From Vibrio cincinnatiensis DSM 19608 (GTDB lineage: Bacteria; Pseudomonadota; Gammaproteobacteria; Enterobacterales; Vibrionaceae): 64,000 nucleotides of DNA. The DNA lies in contig NZ_FUXB01000003.1 in NCBI RefSeq assembly GCF_900167345.1, positions 230,133-294,132 of the forward strand. Reading direction: 5' to 3'. Below, piece after piece: positions 9,977 to 19,991 of this stretch. The translations under genes and the position numbers were made by a program. Within the stretch, counting starts at the first letter, position 1, and every line of letters begins with the position of its first letter. Under the pieces are notes generated by a model, which had not been told where the DNA came from, made no database searches, and saw only the letters and a program-made list of their open reading frames with translations.

Positions 9977-10336
9977 TTATCCGGTATACACGCACCCGGC
10001 TGTACAGGTTTCTTTAATTTCGACTTTACTCAATAAAGGTAGGTTGGGTTTCAATTGTTGCCAAATCCACTTTGCTAACACTTCACTGGTTGGGTTTTCT
10101 AACCCTTCAATGTCATTTAAATAATAGTGATCCAGACGCTCATAAATCGGTTTAAATACCGCTTTAATCTCTGCAAAATCAACGATCCACCCGGTATGGG
10201 GATCAACCTCCCCCTCGACATAAAGTCGAACTAAGAAAGAATGCCCATGCAAACGACCACATTTATGCCCTTCTGGCACATGCGGTAAACGATGGGCAGC
10301 CTCAAACATAAACTCTTTATAAATTTCGGTTTTCAT
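9977..10336 (-). CDS. queD: 6-carboxy-5,6,7,8-tetrahydropterin synthase
   Basis: Converts 7,8-dihydroneopterin triphosphate to 6-carboxytetrahydropterin in queuosine tRNA modification. The 119-residue protein is nearly colinear with E. coli QueD as remembered. Zinc ligands are His15, His30 and His32 (in LHGH), and the catalytic cysteine is Cys26 in KCGRLHGH. The conserved [11 protein letters not shown] and ETCTAGC motifs are present. It stands alone, convergent with the efflux operon. Its upstream region holds a promoter overlapped by a perfect 15-bp dyad. Confidence 0.96.
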   Translation of the reverse strand: MKTEIYKEFMFEAAHRLPHVPEGHKCGRLHGHSFLVRLYVEGEVDPHTGWIVDFAEIKAVFKPIYERLDHYYLNDIEGLENPTSEVLAKWIWQQLKPNLPLLSKVEIKETCTAGCVYTG

Positions 10337-10367
10337 CTAACGACTCGGGCTTTTGAAAAGAGGGGCC

Positions 10368-10396
10368 ATACTACGGAATCTCATGACATGAGACAA
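10368..10396 (-). promoter_or_regulatory. Candidate queD promoter with operator-like dyad
   Basis: Read on the minus strand, TTGTCT (10396-10391) and TAGTAT (10373-10368) are 17 bp apart and sit 32-60 bases before queD. The perfect dyad TCTCATGACATGAGA occupies 10379-10393, overlapping the -35 and the spacer, as expected for a repressor site. The regulator is unknown. Confidence 0.5.
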
Positions 10397-10688
10397 GTAC
10401 CATCCACACAAGTAAAGTATGCCCTAGGATGGTAAAAATCTTGGCCAATACCCCATGATCAAGGATTAAAATCCGAAAAATTCGCCTTGATCTTGTTCAA
10501 CATCCCCCTTTCGAACAAGAATTAAGCCGTGAAATGATATTAAAGGTTGATGCGGAAAAATTGACAGGTAATATGTGCCATTGAATTTGTAAAATTTAAT
10601 CCAACCCAATGTTTAGCCTATTTTTAAACAAAAATACTGTGAATGAACATTGGGTTGAATTTTTACCTCAATGGAGACTATAACAAAC
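10397..10688. other. Intergenic region and leader before asnS
   Basis: No gene is visible here. Besides the leader hairpin at 10602-10657, it has a 7-bp inverted repeat CTTGTTC/GAACAAG (10492-10519). A perfect TTGACA at 10561-10566 has no good -10 at normal spacing (TAAAAT at 10590 is 23 bp away), so the asnS promoter is not fixed. Confidence 0.4.
10602..10665 (+). promoter_or_regulatory. Long-stem hairpin with T-run in the asnS leader
   Basis: CAACCCAATGTT (10602-10613) pairs perfectly with AACATTGGGTTG (10646-10657), a 12-bp stem around a 32-nt loop. AATTTTTA follows, 24 bases before the asnS start. The layout resembles a transcription attenuator. Confidence 0.5.
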
Positions 10689-12089
10689 ATGACTTACGCG
10701 CCTGTAAAAGACGTATTAAGCGGTAAGCTTGCAGTAGACAGTGAAGTCACTGTTCGCGGCTGGATCCGTACACGTCGTGATTCCAAAGCTGGAATCTCTT
10801 TCCTTGCCATATATGACGGCTCTTGTTTCGACCCGATTCAGGCCGTGGTCCCGAGTAATCTCAATAATTATCAAGACGATGTTTTGAAACTGACCACCGG
10901 ATGTTCTGTAGAAATTACGGGGACGGTTGTTGAGTCCCCAGCAAGCGGACAAGATTTCGAACTCGCCGCGACCCATGTCAAAGTGGTTGGTTGGGTTGAA
11001 GATGCTGAGACTTACCCAATGGCAAAAACTCGTCATTCCATTGAATATTTACGAGAAGTCGCCCACCTACGTCCACGTACTAACGTAATTGGTGCAGTCG
11101 CTCGCGTTCGTCACTGCCTCGCTCAAGCCATTCATCGTTTCTACCACGAACAAGGCTACTACTGGGTTTCTGCGCCATTGATCACCGCATCCGATGCGGA
11201 AGGTGCTGGGGAAATGTTCCGTGTTTCAACACTAGATATGACCAACTTGCCCCATAAAGACAATGGCGACATCGACTTTAGCGAAGATTTCTTCGGCAAA
11301 GAAACCTTTTTAACGGTATCAGGCCAGCTCAACGCCGAAGCTTATGCTTGTGCTTTGAGCAAAGTCTATACCTTTGGCCCCACCTTCCGCGCAGAGAATT
11401 CAAACACCAGCCGCCACTTAGCAGAGTTTTGGATGGTTGAGCCGGAAGTGGCGTTTGCTGATCTTAATGATGTAGCAAAACTGGCTGAAGATATGCTCAA
11501 ATATGTTTTCAATGCCGTACTGACTGAACGTCGTGACGACCTTGAATTCTTTGCTTCTCGCATCGATAAAGACGCCATCACACGTTTAGAGCAGTTTGTT
11601 CAATCAGATTTTGCACAGGTTGACTATACCGATGCGATTACGATTCTGCTCGATTCTGGTCGCAAGTTTGAATTTGATGTGGAATGGGGTATCGACCTTT
11701 CTTCTGAACATGAACGTTACTTGGCTGAAGAGCACTTTAAAGCACCCGTTATTGTGAAAAACTATCCAAAAGACATTAAAGCCTTTTATATGCGCCTTAA
11801 TGAAGACGGTAAAACCGTTGCCGCAATGGATGTTTTGGCCCCAGGTATTGGTGAAATTATCGGTGGTTCACAACGTGAAGAGCGTTTAGACGTACTTGAT
11901 GCACGCATGATTGAGATGGGTATCGACCCTGAACATATGAGCTGGTATCGTGATTTACGTCGTTACGGCACTGTACCACACGCAGGATTTGGTCTTGGTT
12001 TCGAGCGCCTCGTTTCTTATGTCACCGGTATGGGTAACGTAAGAGATGTCATCCCATTCCCTCGTACGCCACGTAGTGCTAACTTCTAA
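10689..12089 (+). CDS. asnS: Asparaginyl-tRNA synthetase
   Basis: Charges tRNA-Asn with asparagine using ATP. The 466-residue class II synthetase has an N-terminal anticodon-binding OB fold (about 15-105). The catalytic core has motif 2 around [21 protein letters not shown] and motif 3 in [15 protein letters not shown] near the C-terminus. An ATG at 10671 would add six residues, but the family starts at MTYAPV and GGAG lies just upstream of it, so 10689 is used. A strong terminator follows. As in E. coli, aspC is the next conserved neighbour. Confidence 0.97.
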   Translation: MTYAPVKDVLSGKLAVDSEVTVRGWIRTRRDSKAGISFLAIYDGSCFDPIQAVVPSNLNNYQDDVLKLTTGCSVEITGTVVESPASGQDFELAATHVKVVGWVEDAETYPMAKTRHSIEYLREVAHLRPRTNVIGAVARVRHCLAQAIHRFYHEQGYYWVSAPLITASDAEGAGEMFRVSTLDMTNLPHKDNGDIDFSEDFFGKETFLTVSGQLNAEAYACALSKVYTFGPTFRAENSNTSRHLAEFWMVEPEVAFADLNDVAKLAEDMLKYVFNAVLTERRDDLEFFASRIDKDAITRLEQFVQSDFAQVDYTDAITILLDSGRKFEFDVEWGIDLSSEHERYLAEEHFKAPVIVKNYPKDIKAFYMRLNEDGKTVAAMDVLAPGIGEIIGGSQREERLDVLDARMIEMGIDPEHMSWYRDLRRYGTVPHAGFGLGFERLVSYVTGMGNVRDVIPFPRTPRSANF

Positions 12090-12104
12090 ACAGCTGGTGT
12101 GATC

Positions 12105-12135
12105 AAAAACCTTCGCTAAGCCGAAGGTTTTTTTC
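12105..12135 (+). terminator. Rho-independent terminator after asnS
   Basis: AAAAACCTTCG (12105-12115) and CGAAGGTTTTT (12122-12132) form an 11-bp stem running into a T-tract. Confidence 0.9.
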
Positions 12136-12229
12136 ATTTTCCACTGGACTATGGTTGTCACTGCGCAACCAGAAAGGTATAAATAGCTGGAATCAATCTT
12201 CTCACCTTAACTTTACATGGATGGATATT

Positions 12230-13420
12230 ATGTTTGAAAAAGTTGTCGCGGCCCCTGCTGACCCAATTCTTGGTTTGACTGAAGAGTTTAAAAATGATCC
12301 TCGAAAAGAAAAAATCAACTTGGGTGTGGGCATCTACAAGAATGAAGCAGGTGAAACGCCTGTTCTTGCGACAGTGAAAAAAGCCGAAGCTGCACTGCTT
12401 GAATCAGAAAAGACAAAGTCTTATCTGACCATTGAAGGAACGGCCGAGTACGGTCTTGCGGTGCAAAAACTTCTGTTTGGCGATCAATCAACGATCGTCA
12501 CTGAGAAATTGGCAAAAACGGCCCAAGCCCCGGGTGGTACTGGCGCACTGCGTGTCGCAGGAGAATTCATCAAACGTCAATTAGGTGATGTTAAAGTTTG
12601 GATCAGTAACCCAACATGGGCGAACCACCATGGTGTATTTAATGCCGCTGGGCTTGAAACCACTCAATATACTTACTACAACGCAGCAGCTAAAGATAAA
12701 GATTTTGCAGCGATGGTTTCCGACCTTGAGCAAGCCAGCGCGGGTGATGTAGTCTTATTTCACGGTTGTTGTCATAACCCAACGGGCATCGATCCAACAT
12801 TAGAAGAGTGGGAAATTTTAGCAAAACTAGTGGCAGACAAAGGCTTACTTCCACTGTTTGACTTCGCTTATCAAGGTTTTGCAAAAGGGGTAGAAGAAGA
12901 TGCTGCGGGTCTGCGAATTTTTGCACAACATAATCAAGAAATTTTAGTGGCTAGCTCTTTCTCGAAAAACTTTGGACTGTATAACGAGCGAGTGGGTGCA
13001 TTCACCTTAGTCGCAGGTTCACCAGCCGTTGCAGAAACCGCCTTTTCCCAAGTAAAAGCCATCATCCGTTCGATCTATTCTAACCCACCGGCACATGGTG
13101 CGGCAGTCGTGACTTATATCCTCAACAACGCAGAACTTCGTGCAGAATGGGAAGCAGAAGTAGCTGAAATGCGTGAGCGTATTCAAGAAATGCGTGAGCT
13201 CTTTGTAACCAGCCTCAAAGAGCGAGGTGTCACCACTGATTTTAGCTTTATTGAACGTCAAAACGGCATGTTCTCATTCTCAGGGCTCAGTAAAGAACAA
13301 GTGCTGCGCTTAAAAGAAGAACTCGCCATTTATATCGTCGGTTCAGGCCGCATCAGTGTGGCAGGAATGACAAAGTCCAACATGTCACCACTGTGTGATG
13401 GGATTAAAGCGGTATTATAA
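12230..13420 (+). CDS. aspC: Aspartate/aromatic amino acid aminotransferase
   Basis: PLP-dependent class I aminotransferase exchanging amino groups between aspartate (and aromatic amino acids) and 2-oxoglutarate. At 396 residues it aligns end to end with E. coli AspC from memory. The Schiff-base lysine is Lys246 in [10 protein letters not shown]. Other active-site motifs are [10 protein letters not shown] and [10 protein letters not shown]. The start at [16 protein letters not shown] is the family start; the longer open frame from 12155 is not supported. The gene lies between two terminators and is probably monocistronic. Confidence 0.95.
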   Translation: MFEKVVAAPADPILGLTEEFKNDPRKEKINLGVGIYKNEAGETPVLATVKKAEAALLESEKTKSYLTIEGTAEYGLAVQKLLFGDQSTIVTEKLAKTAQAPGGTGALRVAGEFIKRQLGDVKVWISNPTWANHHGVFNAAGLETTQYTYYNAAAKDKDFAAMVSDLEQASAGDVVLFHGCCHNPTGIDPTLEEWEILAKLVADKGLLPLFDFAYQGFAKGVEEDAAGLRIFAQHNQEILVASSFSKNFGLYNERVGAFTLVAGSPAVAETAFSQVKAIIRSIYSNPPAHGAAVVTYILNNAELRAEWEAEVAEMRERIQEMRELFVTSLKERGVTTDFSFIERQNGMFSFSGLSKEQVLRLKEELAIYIVGSGRISVAGMTKSNMSPLCDGIKAVL

Positions 13421-13442
13421 ACCTTTTCTACTTTTCCCAATT

Positions 13443-13470
13443 AAAGAGTTGGCCCCTCCAACTCTTTTTT
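13443..13470 (+). terminator. Rho-independent terminator after aspC
   Basis: AAAGAGTTGG (13443-13452) pairs with CCAACTCTTT (13458-13467), followed by more T residues. Confidence 0.9.
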
Positions 13471-13642
13471 CTTTTCACTTCCTTTCCATACGGATAAAAC
13501 CGTCCACTCAAGTGGGGATGGTCAGCGTAATAAACTAAAATCGTGTAGTATGTACGACTGGCTAAATCACCTTCTGGCTATTCAACCTTGCCTAAAGCTG
13601 ATTTATCCCACTCCCATTTTCAGAAAACACAGGAGCCATTTC

Positions 13643-15532
13643 ATGGAAGCCGAACTATTAGAAATAAAAAACTTCCTCGCTCACTATCCTCCTTTCAATG
13701 AACTTCCTGACAATATTTTGGAAGATATCGCCCATCATGTAGAAATTGCTTACTTCCGACAAGATACTCCAATCATCCATGCGGGTGATCACATTCAAGA
13801 TCTGTACATGATAAGAAGTGGAGTGGTTGAAATTTACCGGCGCAAGGGCGAACTGTATAACCGAATCACCGAAGGTGGTCTCTTTGGACAAATGGGGCTT
13901 TTGACCAATAATAAAGTCAGCTTTCCCGTTACAGCGATTGAAGACACGTTAATCTACTGCATTCCGGAAGTCGTCTTTCAAAAACTCTATGATGAATATG
14001 ATACGTTTGCCGATTATGTTGAAGTTCAAGATAATGCACGATTACGCCAAGCCATTTCGAATACAGCTGAACAAAATGATTTAACTACCTCAAAAGTCAA
14101 GCGCTTACTCACCCGTGAAGCACCTTTTGTTTATAATGATGCCTCGATTCAAGATGCGGCGATCAAAATGTCCGAAGAAAATGTCTCATCATTATTGATC
14201 ATTGACCCTAATATCATGCAAGACAATGATGACGACAGCAGCCCAGTAGTTGGAATCATTACTGACCGTGACTTATGCCGACGAGTAATAGCGACCGATC
14301 TCGATCATAGCCAACCCGTCACCGAAGTGATGACCAGTGAGGTAATCTCTCTCGATCACAACGCCTATGTTTATGAAGCCATGCTCACCATGCTTCGCTA
14401 CAACGTACATCATCTTCCCGTACTAAAAGAAAACAACCCCATCGGTATCATAGAAATTACTGATATTGTTCGTTATGAATCGCAAAATTCTCTATTACTC
14501 GTCAGTAGTATCTTCCAACAAAACAGTGCAGATGATTTAGCACAGCTCTCTAAACAAGTGAAAGATGCTTTTGTCCGTTTAGTTAATGAAGATGCAAACT
14601 CCCATATGGTCGGCACTGCGATGTCAACCATTGGGCGTAGTTTTAAACAGCGTATTATTGAATTAGCAGAAGAAGAGTTTGGCCCTGCCCCCATCCCTTA
14701 TTGCTTCTTAGCATTAGGGTCAATGGGGCGAGATGAGCAGCTGATCGTCACCGATCAAGACAATGCGATTATTTTAGATGACAGTTATGATGAAACCATC
14801 CATGGTGACTACTTTGCCAGACTGGCAACCTTTGTCTGTGATGCATTGGATAAGTGTGGTTATAGCTACTGCACTGGCGATATCATGGCAACCAACCCTA
14901 TGTGGCGAATGACCCGCCAGCAGTGGGAAGCCTGTTTTGCTGACTGGATTGATAACCCAAACCCGAAAGCCCTGCTTAATGCTTCCATCTTTTTTGATTT
15001 AGATGGGGTCTATGGGCGTTTAAAATGGGCAGAACAGCTCAATGGCTTCATTGTGCGTCGAGCAAGACGCAACAACCGTTTTCTCGCTTGTTTGGCACGT
15101 AATGCCTTAAATCGTACACCACCACTAGGGTTCTTCAAAAATTTTGTGATGGAAAAAGATGGCCGTCATAACAACTCGATTAACTTAAAACGTCGTGGCA
15201 CCGCCCCTTTGGCCGATTTAATCCGCGTTCATGCCCTCGCCGTCGGCTCTCGCTCAAAGAACTCGTTCGAGCGGTTAGATGATGTCATTGATGCTGGAAT
15301 ACTACCCAAAGGCCGAGGGCAAGATCTGCGTGATGCATTAGAATTTATTTCAATGGTCCGTATTCGCCACCAAGCCTTCGATGTGGAGAATGACATCCAG
15401 CCAGATAACAATATTGAGCCAGAACACCTTTCTGAATTTGAACGTCGAAATTTAAAAGATGCATTTCAAATATTGAGCAATGCCCAAAACTTTCTCAAAT
15501 ATCGTTACCAAGCCAGCAGTAATTTTAAGTAA
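13643..15532 (+). CDS. cNMP-binding/CBS/DUF294 nucleotidyltransferase-like signalling protein
   Basis: A 629-residue cytosolic protein with an N-terminal cyclic-nucleotide-binding fold (about 15-130), a pair of CBS domains (about 155-290), a nucleotidyltransferase-like domain (about 325-460) and a C-terminal helical domain. The third domain has GSMGRDEQ and TDQDNA; Gly359-Ser360 and Asp371/Asp373 form the GS...DxD metal site seen in GlnD-type enzymes. The ATG at 13643 has a perfect AGGAG seven bases upstream, so the longer frame from 13550 is rejected. An exonuclease gene follows after eight bases. In several gammaproteobacteria this pair sits next to acetate permease genes; here it does not. 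The ligand and modified target are unknown. Confidence 0.85.
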   Translation: MEAELLEIKNFLAHYPPFNELPDNILEDIAHHVEIAYFRQDTPIIHAGDHIQDLYMIRSGVVEIYRRKGELYNRITEGGLFGQMGLLTNNKVSFPVTAIEDTLIYCIPEVVFQKLYDEYDTFADYVEVQDNARLRQAISNTAEQNDLTTSKVKRLLTREAPFVYNDASIQDAAIKMSEENVSSLLIIDPNIMQDNDDDSSPVVGIITDRDLCRRVIATDLDHSQPVTEVMTSEVISLDHNAYVYEAMLTMLRYNVHHLPVLKENNPIGIIEITDIVRYESQNSLLLVSSIFQQNSADDLAQLSKQVKDAFVRLVNEDANSHMVGTAMSTIGRSFKQRIIELAEEEFGPAPIPYCFLALGSMGRDEQLIVTDQDNAIILDDSYDETIHGDYFARLATFVCDALDKCGYSYCTGDIMATNPMWRMTRQQWEACFADWIDNPNPKALLNASIFFDLDGVYGRLKWAEQLNGFIVRRARRNNRFLACLARNALNRTPPLGFFKNFVMEKDGRHNNSINLKRRGTAPLADLIRVHALAVGSRSKNSFERLDDVIDAGILPKGRGQDLRDALEFISMVRIRHQAFDVENDIQPDNNIEPEHLSEFERRNLKDAFQILSNAQNFLKYRYQASSNFK

Positions 15533-15540
15533 GGGTGATC

Positions 15541-16257
15541 ATGAAACGAATTTTTCAAGCGCCCAGTATCGACTGGCCTTATAAATATCGAGCCAAGCAA
15601 ACCGTCGTTCAAACGCCGGTGTTGCAACATTTTTATCAAGCGGAGATTGCCAATGGGAACACTGAGCTTGGTGAAATGGAGTTCGTTGCGATGGACTTTG
15701 AAACGACGGGATTAAATGCCGATAAAGATGAAATCATCACCATTGGTTTAGTCCCCTTTACTCTGCAACGCATCTATCTCAATAGAGCGAAGCATTGGAC
15801 CGTTCGACCTCGCCAGAAATTGGATGAAGAGTCCGTTATTATTCATGGCATTACTCACAGCGATATTATGGGAGCGCCGGATTTAACTGACATTATTGAT
15901 GACCTACTTGAGCAATTACGAGGGAAAGTCGTGGTCGTGCATTTTCATAAAATTGAACGCGAATTTTTGGATCATGCCTTTCGACGACGGATTAACGAGG
16001 GGATCGAATTTCCCATCATTGATACCATGGAAATAGAAGCGCAAATACAGAAAAAAGTGACCGCCGGTCTTTGGAATAAGTTAAGAGGCAAAAAAGCCCA
16101 ATCGCTACGTTTGGGCCAAACCCGACAGCGTTATGGCCTACCCGCTTATCATCCCCATCACGCTTTAACTGATGCGATTGCGACGGCTGAATTAATGCAG
16201 GCTCAAATTGCGCATCATTATACGCGCCAACACCCAGTGCGTTTATTCTGGTTATAA
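15541..16257 (+). CDS. DEDDh 3'-5' exonuclease, DnaQ-like
   Basis: A 238-residue relative of the DNA polymerase III epsilon subunit. The exonuclease motifs are complete: MDFETTG with Asp52 and Glu54, an HFHKIEREFLDHAF motif with the third aspartate, and HHALTDAIATA with the catalytic His and final Asp. About 45 extra N-terminal residues and a basic insert before the last motif set it apart from housekeeping DnaQ. A GTG at 15535 is an alternative start; the ATG at 15541 is better placed after AAGG. Coupling to the DUF294 gene suggests a joint role, perhaps in nucleotide or nucleic-acid turnover under second-messenger control. Confidence 0.85.
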   Translation: MKRIFQAPSIDWPYKYRAKQTVVQTPVLQHFYQAEIANGNTELGEMEFVAMDFETTGLNADKDEIITIGLVPFTLQRIYLNRAKHWTVRPRQKLDEESVIIHGITHSDIMGAPDLTDIIDDLLEQLRGKVVVVHFHKIEREFLDHAFRRRINEGIEFPIIDTMEIEAQIQKKVTAGLWNKLRGKKAQSLRLGQTRQRYGLPAYHPHHALTDAIATAELMQAQIAHHYTRQHPVRLFWL

Positions 16258-16271
16258 AAAAATCTGGTTAT

Positions 16272-16295
16272 AAAAAAGAGGAGCCTTGGCTCCTC
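16272..16295. terminator. Terminator between the convergent exonuclease and chemoreceptor genes
   Basis: GAGGAGCC (16278-16285) and GGCTCCTC (16288-16295) form a tight stem. A run of six A residues on the left becomes the T-tail for the minus-strand chemoreceptor gene. Confidence 0.75.
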
Positions 16296-16316
16296 ACCAT
16301 TACCTTTCTCTGCGGT

Positions 16317-18206
16317 TTACAATTTAAACCGGCGAATCTCTTGATCGAGCTGATAAGAAAGCTGAGAGAGCTCAGCTGCTTGTGAAGCGGCTTCATGCGC
16401 CTCTTGGGCTAAATCATTAGAAGCATCACGGATCCCCACTGTATTACGCGTGATCTCCGATGTCACCGAAGCTTGCTCTTCTGCCGCAGACGCAATTTGA
16501 GTCGCCATATCACTAATGCTCTCAACCGCTTGATGGATCTGCATCAAGCTGGCTGCCGCAGAGTTCGCATCATCAACGCTGGTATCCGCCAAGCGACGAC
16601 TATCATTCATAATACCCACCGCTTTGCTGGTCGTTCCTTGCAGCATCTCGATCATGCTTTGAATTTCTTGGGTTGAAGCATGTGTACGTTGACTTAACAC
16701 GCGGACTTCATCTGCAACAACCGCAAACCCTCGACCTTGTTCTCCCGCTCGCGCCGCTTCAATCGCCGCATTTAGAGCCAATAAGTTGGTTTGCTCCGCG
16801 ATACCTTGAATCGTTGAAAGAATGGTACTGATCTGGTTGCCATGCTCCTCCAATTCTTGAATAACATCCGTTGCAACCTGAACTTCTTGAGCTAAAGAGT
16901 GAATGGAATTCTGAGTTTGTGATACTTGCTTCGATCCGTGAGAGCAAGCATCAACAGCTTCTGATGAATTTTGTGCCGTACTTTCGGAATTATTCGCTAT
17001 TTCTTGAGTCGCAGCAGCCATTTCGTTAATCGCCGTTGCCACCATATTAACTTCATCTTGCTGCATACGAATACGCGCACTGCGTTCTTCTGCATGAGCA
17101 GCCGTCATTTGAGACTGAGCCGATAAGGATTGAGAGATTTGGCTTAACTGGCTCACCATGTTGTGCATATTACCAACAAAAATATTAAAGTTTTTCGCTA
17201 ATAGCCCAACTTCATCGTCACTACGAGGCTCTAAGCGTTGAGTTAAGTCCCCTTCGCCAGTCGCTATCTCTTCCAATGCTTTTGAAACGCGGACTAAATC
17301 ACGGAATAAAAAGCTAACCAGCCAAGAAACAATCAAAACGACAATGATCGTGATAATCAGCGCTGTCACCAATAAGCCCGTCAGTAATTGGCTATGAGCC
17401 GCAAATTCCGTTTCTTTATCCATTTGCACCGCAAACACCCATGGGGTATTCGGTACTCTGGTAAAATAGAAGAAAGCTTCTTGTCCATTAAGATTCAACT
17501 CAAGTAACTGCTGACGATTTGCCGCCTGCTCAAGGACGGTCATGTTAAGCGCTTTATTGAGTGAAGCAACTGGCTTAAGTAATAATTTCTTATCGGGGTG
17601 AGCAAGAAAATTACCATCTTGCGTATCGATCAACATGGTATAAGCATTATCACCCGCATCCATACTCAATACATCATTAATGAGCTGATCAATTAAGACA
17701 TCTGCCCCAACAATACCCGCAAATTGTCCATTATGGCGAACAGGTTCCGCTATCGTCACCAGTAGCGCATTAGTTATTGCATCTTGATATGCGGTAGTGA
17801 TGATTTGTTTGCCCGCGGAAGAAGCATCTTTATACCATGGACGAGTCCGAGGATCATAGTCAGCGCGGTTTCGCTCAGGGTGAGAACGAAACATCTCTCC
17901 CTTGGGTGTTCCAAAGAAAATATCATCAAACCCACCCGCTTTACGCGCTTGCTGCAGGAATGGCACCACATCCGGCTCTGCACTGTAGTCATTAAATGCG
18001 CTGGAAATCTCTTTACGAATCGAGATCCAATCGGAGATCCCTTTTGTTGCAGTTGAAGAGATGGCTTCAGCACGCGCTACAATACCACGGCTGGTTTGTT
18101 GTTTTAGTTGATCAGCAGATAACCAAGTCAGAGCGGCGGCCATCACAAGAACGGCTGAAAGGCTTGAACCTATTAGCTTTTGTTTTAGAGTTAGTTTCAT
18201 TGTCAT
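16317..18206 (-). CDS. Methyl-accepting chemotaxis protein with an amino-acid-type dCache sensor
   Basis: Transmembrane chemoreceptor of 629 residues: a membrane helix at about 10-30, a periplasmic double-Cache domain (about 40-275), a second helix (about 278-300), a HAMP domain, and a signalling domain with the conserved tip [20 protein letters not shown]. The sensor carries Tyr117, Arg122, Trp124, Tyr125, Tyr140, Asp142 and Asp169. This has exactly the spacing of the amino-acid-binding residues of Pseudomonas PctA (dCache_1AA motif), so an alpha-amino-acid ligand is predicted. An ATG two codons in (18200) is an equally good start. It is monocistronic between terminators. Confidence 0.93.
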   Translation of the reverse strand: MTMKLTLKQKLIGSSLSAVLVMAAALTWLSADQLKQQTSRGIVARAEAISSTATKGISDWISIRKEISSAFNDYSAEPDVVPFLQQARKAGGFDDIFFGTPKGEMFRSHPERNRADYDPRTRPWYKDASSAGKQIITTAYQDAITNALLVTIAEPVRHNGQFAGIVGADVLIDQLINDVLSMDAGDNAYTMLIDTQDGNFLAHPDKKLLLKPVASLNKALNMTVLEQAANRQQLLELNLNGQEAFFYFTRVPNTPWVFAVQMDKETEFAAHSQLLTGLLVTALIITIIVVLIVSWLVSFLFRDLVRVSKALEEIATGEGDLTQRLEPRSDDEVGLLAKNFNIFVGNMHNMVSQLSQISQSLSAQSQMTAAHAEERSARIRMQQDEVNMVATAINEMAAATQEIANNSESTAQNSSEAVDACSHGSKQVSQTQNSIHSLAQEVQVATDVIQELEEHGNQISTILSTIQGIAEQTNLLALNAAIEAARAGEQGRGFAVVADEVRVLSQRTHASTQEIQSMIEMLQGTTSKAVGIMNDSRRLADTSVDDANSAAASLMQIHQAVESISDMATQIASAAEEQASVTSEITRNTVGIRDASNDLAQEAHEAASQAAELSQLSYQLDQEIRRFKL

Positions 18207-18373
18207 TTATCGTCGAAAAAAGGAACATTGCGAACAAAATAGTAACGGCATTTAACCGGCTTTGCACGAATTATGTAAAAATGAATTCATCAAGCCAAGC
18301 TTTTGCTTTTAATCATATTTACGTCAAATTAATGACAACAAAAACGCCAAAAATCGTTTGAATTTTGACAATA

Positions 18374-18398
18374 AAAAAGCGGGTAAAACCCGCTTTTT
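18374..18398. terminator. Bidirectional terminator downstream of the BCCT gene
   Basis: AAAAAGCGGGT (18374-18384) and ACCCGCTTTTT (18388-18398) form an 11-bp stem with A and T tracts on both sides. It serves the minus-strand BCCT gene ending at 18417. Confidence 0.85.
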
Positions 18399-18416
18399 CC
18401 ATTTCGTCGACTAAAG

Positions 18417-19991
18417 CTATTTTTTCTGTTCAGTGCGCATTCCCATGATCAGGCTAACACACATCAATAAAAGAATCAGGGTAAATGGTAATGCAGTAGA
18501 AATGGCGCCTGCCTGCAGTGCCTGTACCGCTTCCGTTCCACCAATCCATAGTAAAGCGATTGCAATTGCCCCTTCCATAATAGCCCAGAATATACGCTGT
18601 AAAACCGGAGCATCCATTTTCCCCCCCGCAGTAATACTATCAATCACAAGCGAGCCTGAATCTGAGGACGTGATAAAAAAGACGAGAACCAGCACAACCG
18701 CAATCATGGAGAGTAATGTCCCCATTGGTAGCCCATCAAACATTTGGAACATAGCCAGAGAGACATCCGTTAAACCTTTATGTCCTAACTCGCCCACCCC
18801 ATCAATGACTTGTTCAATCGCCAAACCACCAAATACCGACATCCAAATCACCGTTACCGCCGTTGGCACCAGTAATACCGCAGTAATAAATTCACGTACT
18901 GTTCGCCCTTTAGAAACACGAGCAATGAACATCCCAACAAAAGGTGACCAAGAAATCCACCAAGCCCAATAGAATACCGTCCAACCTTGAAACCACGCCT
19001 CATCGGCTCGACCATGAGGGTTACTCAGTGGAATGATGTTTTCAATATAGGCCATCAATGTTGTTGGAATCGAAGAAAAAGTGACGGCATAACCAATAAT
19101 GGCGACTAAAATCAGTAATAAAAAAGCCACAATCATGTTGATGTTGGAAATGACTTTAACGCCACCATCAATCCCTCTAACAACCGATATTGTTGCCAGT
19201 AGCGTAACCCCAACAATCACCGCAATTTGCAACCCTATCCCCGCATCAAGGCCAAAAACATGGTGAATACCACTGGCTGCCTGCTGAGCACCTAATCCTA
19301 ATGACGTCGCTAAGCCAAATAAGGTCGCTAATACAGCAAGAATATCAACAATATGACCAGGCCATCCCCAAGCTCTATCACCAAGGATTGGGTAAAAAAT
19401 GGACCGTACAGATAATGGCAACCCTTTGTTATAACAGAAAAAAGCCAAAGAGAGTCCAACTACACCATAAATTGCCCAAGGATGAAGCCCCCAGTGATAC
19501 ATGGTTGCACCCAAAGCTAACTTAGCCGCTTCTGGTGTATTAGCTTCAACCCCAAGTGGCGTTTCATACCAGCCAGTAAAATAAGCGACCGGTTCTGCCA
19601 CACTCCAAAACATGAGACCAATCCCCATCCCGGCAGCAAAAAGCATCGATAACCAAGAAATGAAAGAATGATCGGCCACCGCCTCTTCACCACCTAAACG
19701 GATTTTACCCAATGGAGAAATGATCAATCCTAAACAAAAAAGGACAAATAGATTACCAGACCAGATGAATAACCAGTCAAACGTGCCAATGATTTTCCAT
19801 TTCATCCCATCAAGAACATTTTTAGCGCTATCCGCATCACTAAACAGTATTGCGACTAAAAAAAGGACAAGCAGGCCAGCCGTTGTACCAAACACTGGAT
19901 TGTGGACATCAAACCCCCACTTCTGCACATTGTCTTGCCCGACAGTATAATCGGTACTATCAATACTGTATTTATCAACTCCTCGTGTCAT
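18417..19991 (-). CDS. BCCT-family betaine-type compatible-solute transporter
   Basis: Sodium- or proton-coupled uptake of glycine betaine-like osmolytes, with twelve predicted membrane spans in 524 residues. Family hallmarks are GMGIGLMFWSVAEP (121-134), the TM4 stretch HWGLHPWAIY with Trp167, Trp172 and Tyr175, and the TM8 cluster WTVFYWAWWISW (337-348). These match the betaine-binding aromatic boxes of BetP. The long regulatory C-terminal tail of BetT-type proteins is absent. GAGAGGG precedes the start. It is divergent from a cosR-like gene, the arrangement described for bccT3 in Vibrio parahaemolyticus, so osmolarity-linked repression is likely. The exact substrate range is not readable. 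Confidence 0.92.
   Translation of the reverse strand: MTRGVDKYSIDSTDYTVGQDNVQKWGFDVHNPVFGTTAGLLVLFLVAILFSDADSAKNVLDGMKWKIIGTFDWLFIWSGNLFVLFCLGLIISPLGKIRLGGEEAVADHSFISWLSMLFAAGMGIGLMFWSVAEPVAYFTGWYETPLGVEANTPEAAKLALGATMYHWGLHPWAIYGVVGLSLAFFCYNKGLPLSVRSIFYPILGDRAWGWPGHIVDILAVLATLFGLATSLGLGAQQAASGIHHVFGLDAGIGLQIAVIVGVTLLATISVVRGIDGGVKVISNINMIVAFLLLILVAIIGYAVTFSSIPTTLMAYIENIIPLSNPHGRADEAWFQGWTVFYWAWWISWSPFVGMFIARVSKGRTVREFITAVLLVPTAVTVIWMSVFGGLAIEQVIDGVGELGHKGLTDVSLAMFQMFDGLPMGTLLSMIAVVLVLVFFITSSDSGSLVIDSITAGGKMDAPVLQRIFWAIMEGAIAIALLWIGGTEAVQALQAGAISTALPFTLILLLMCVSLIMGMRTEQKK

Noticed and set aside
18433..18972. 179-codon frame opposite the BCCT gene
   Set aside because: It is long, but lies wholly antisense to a well-supported transporter and has the low-complexity Ile/Thr/Ser pattern expected of an antisense shadow.
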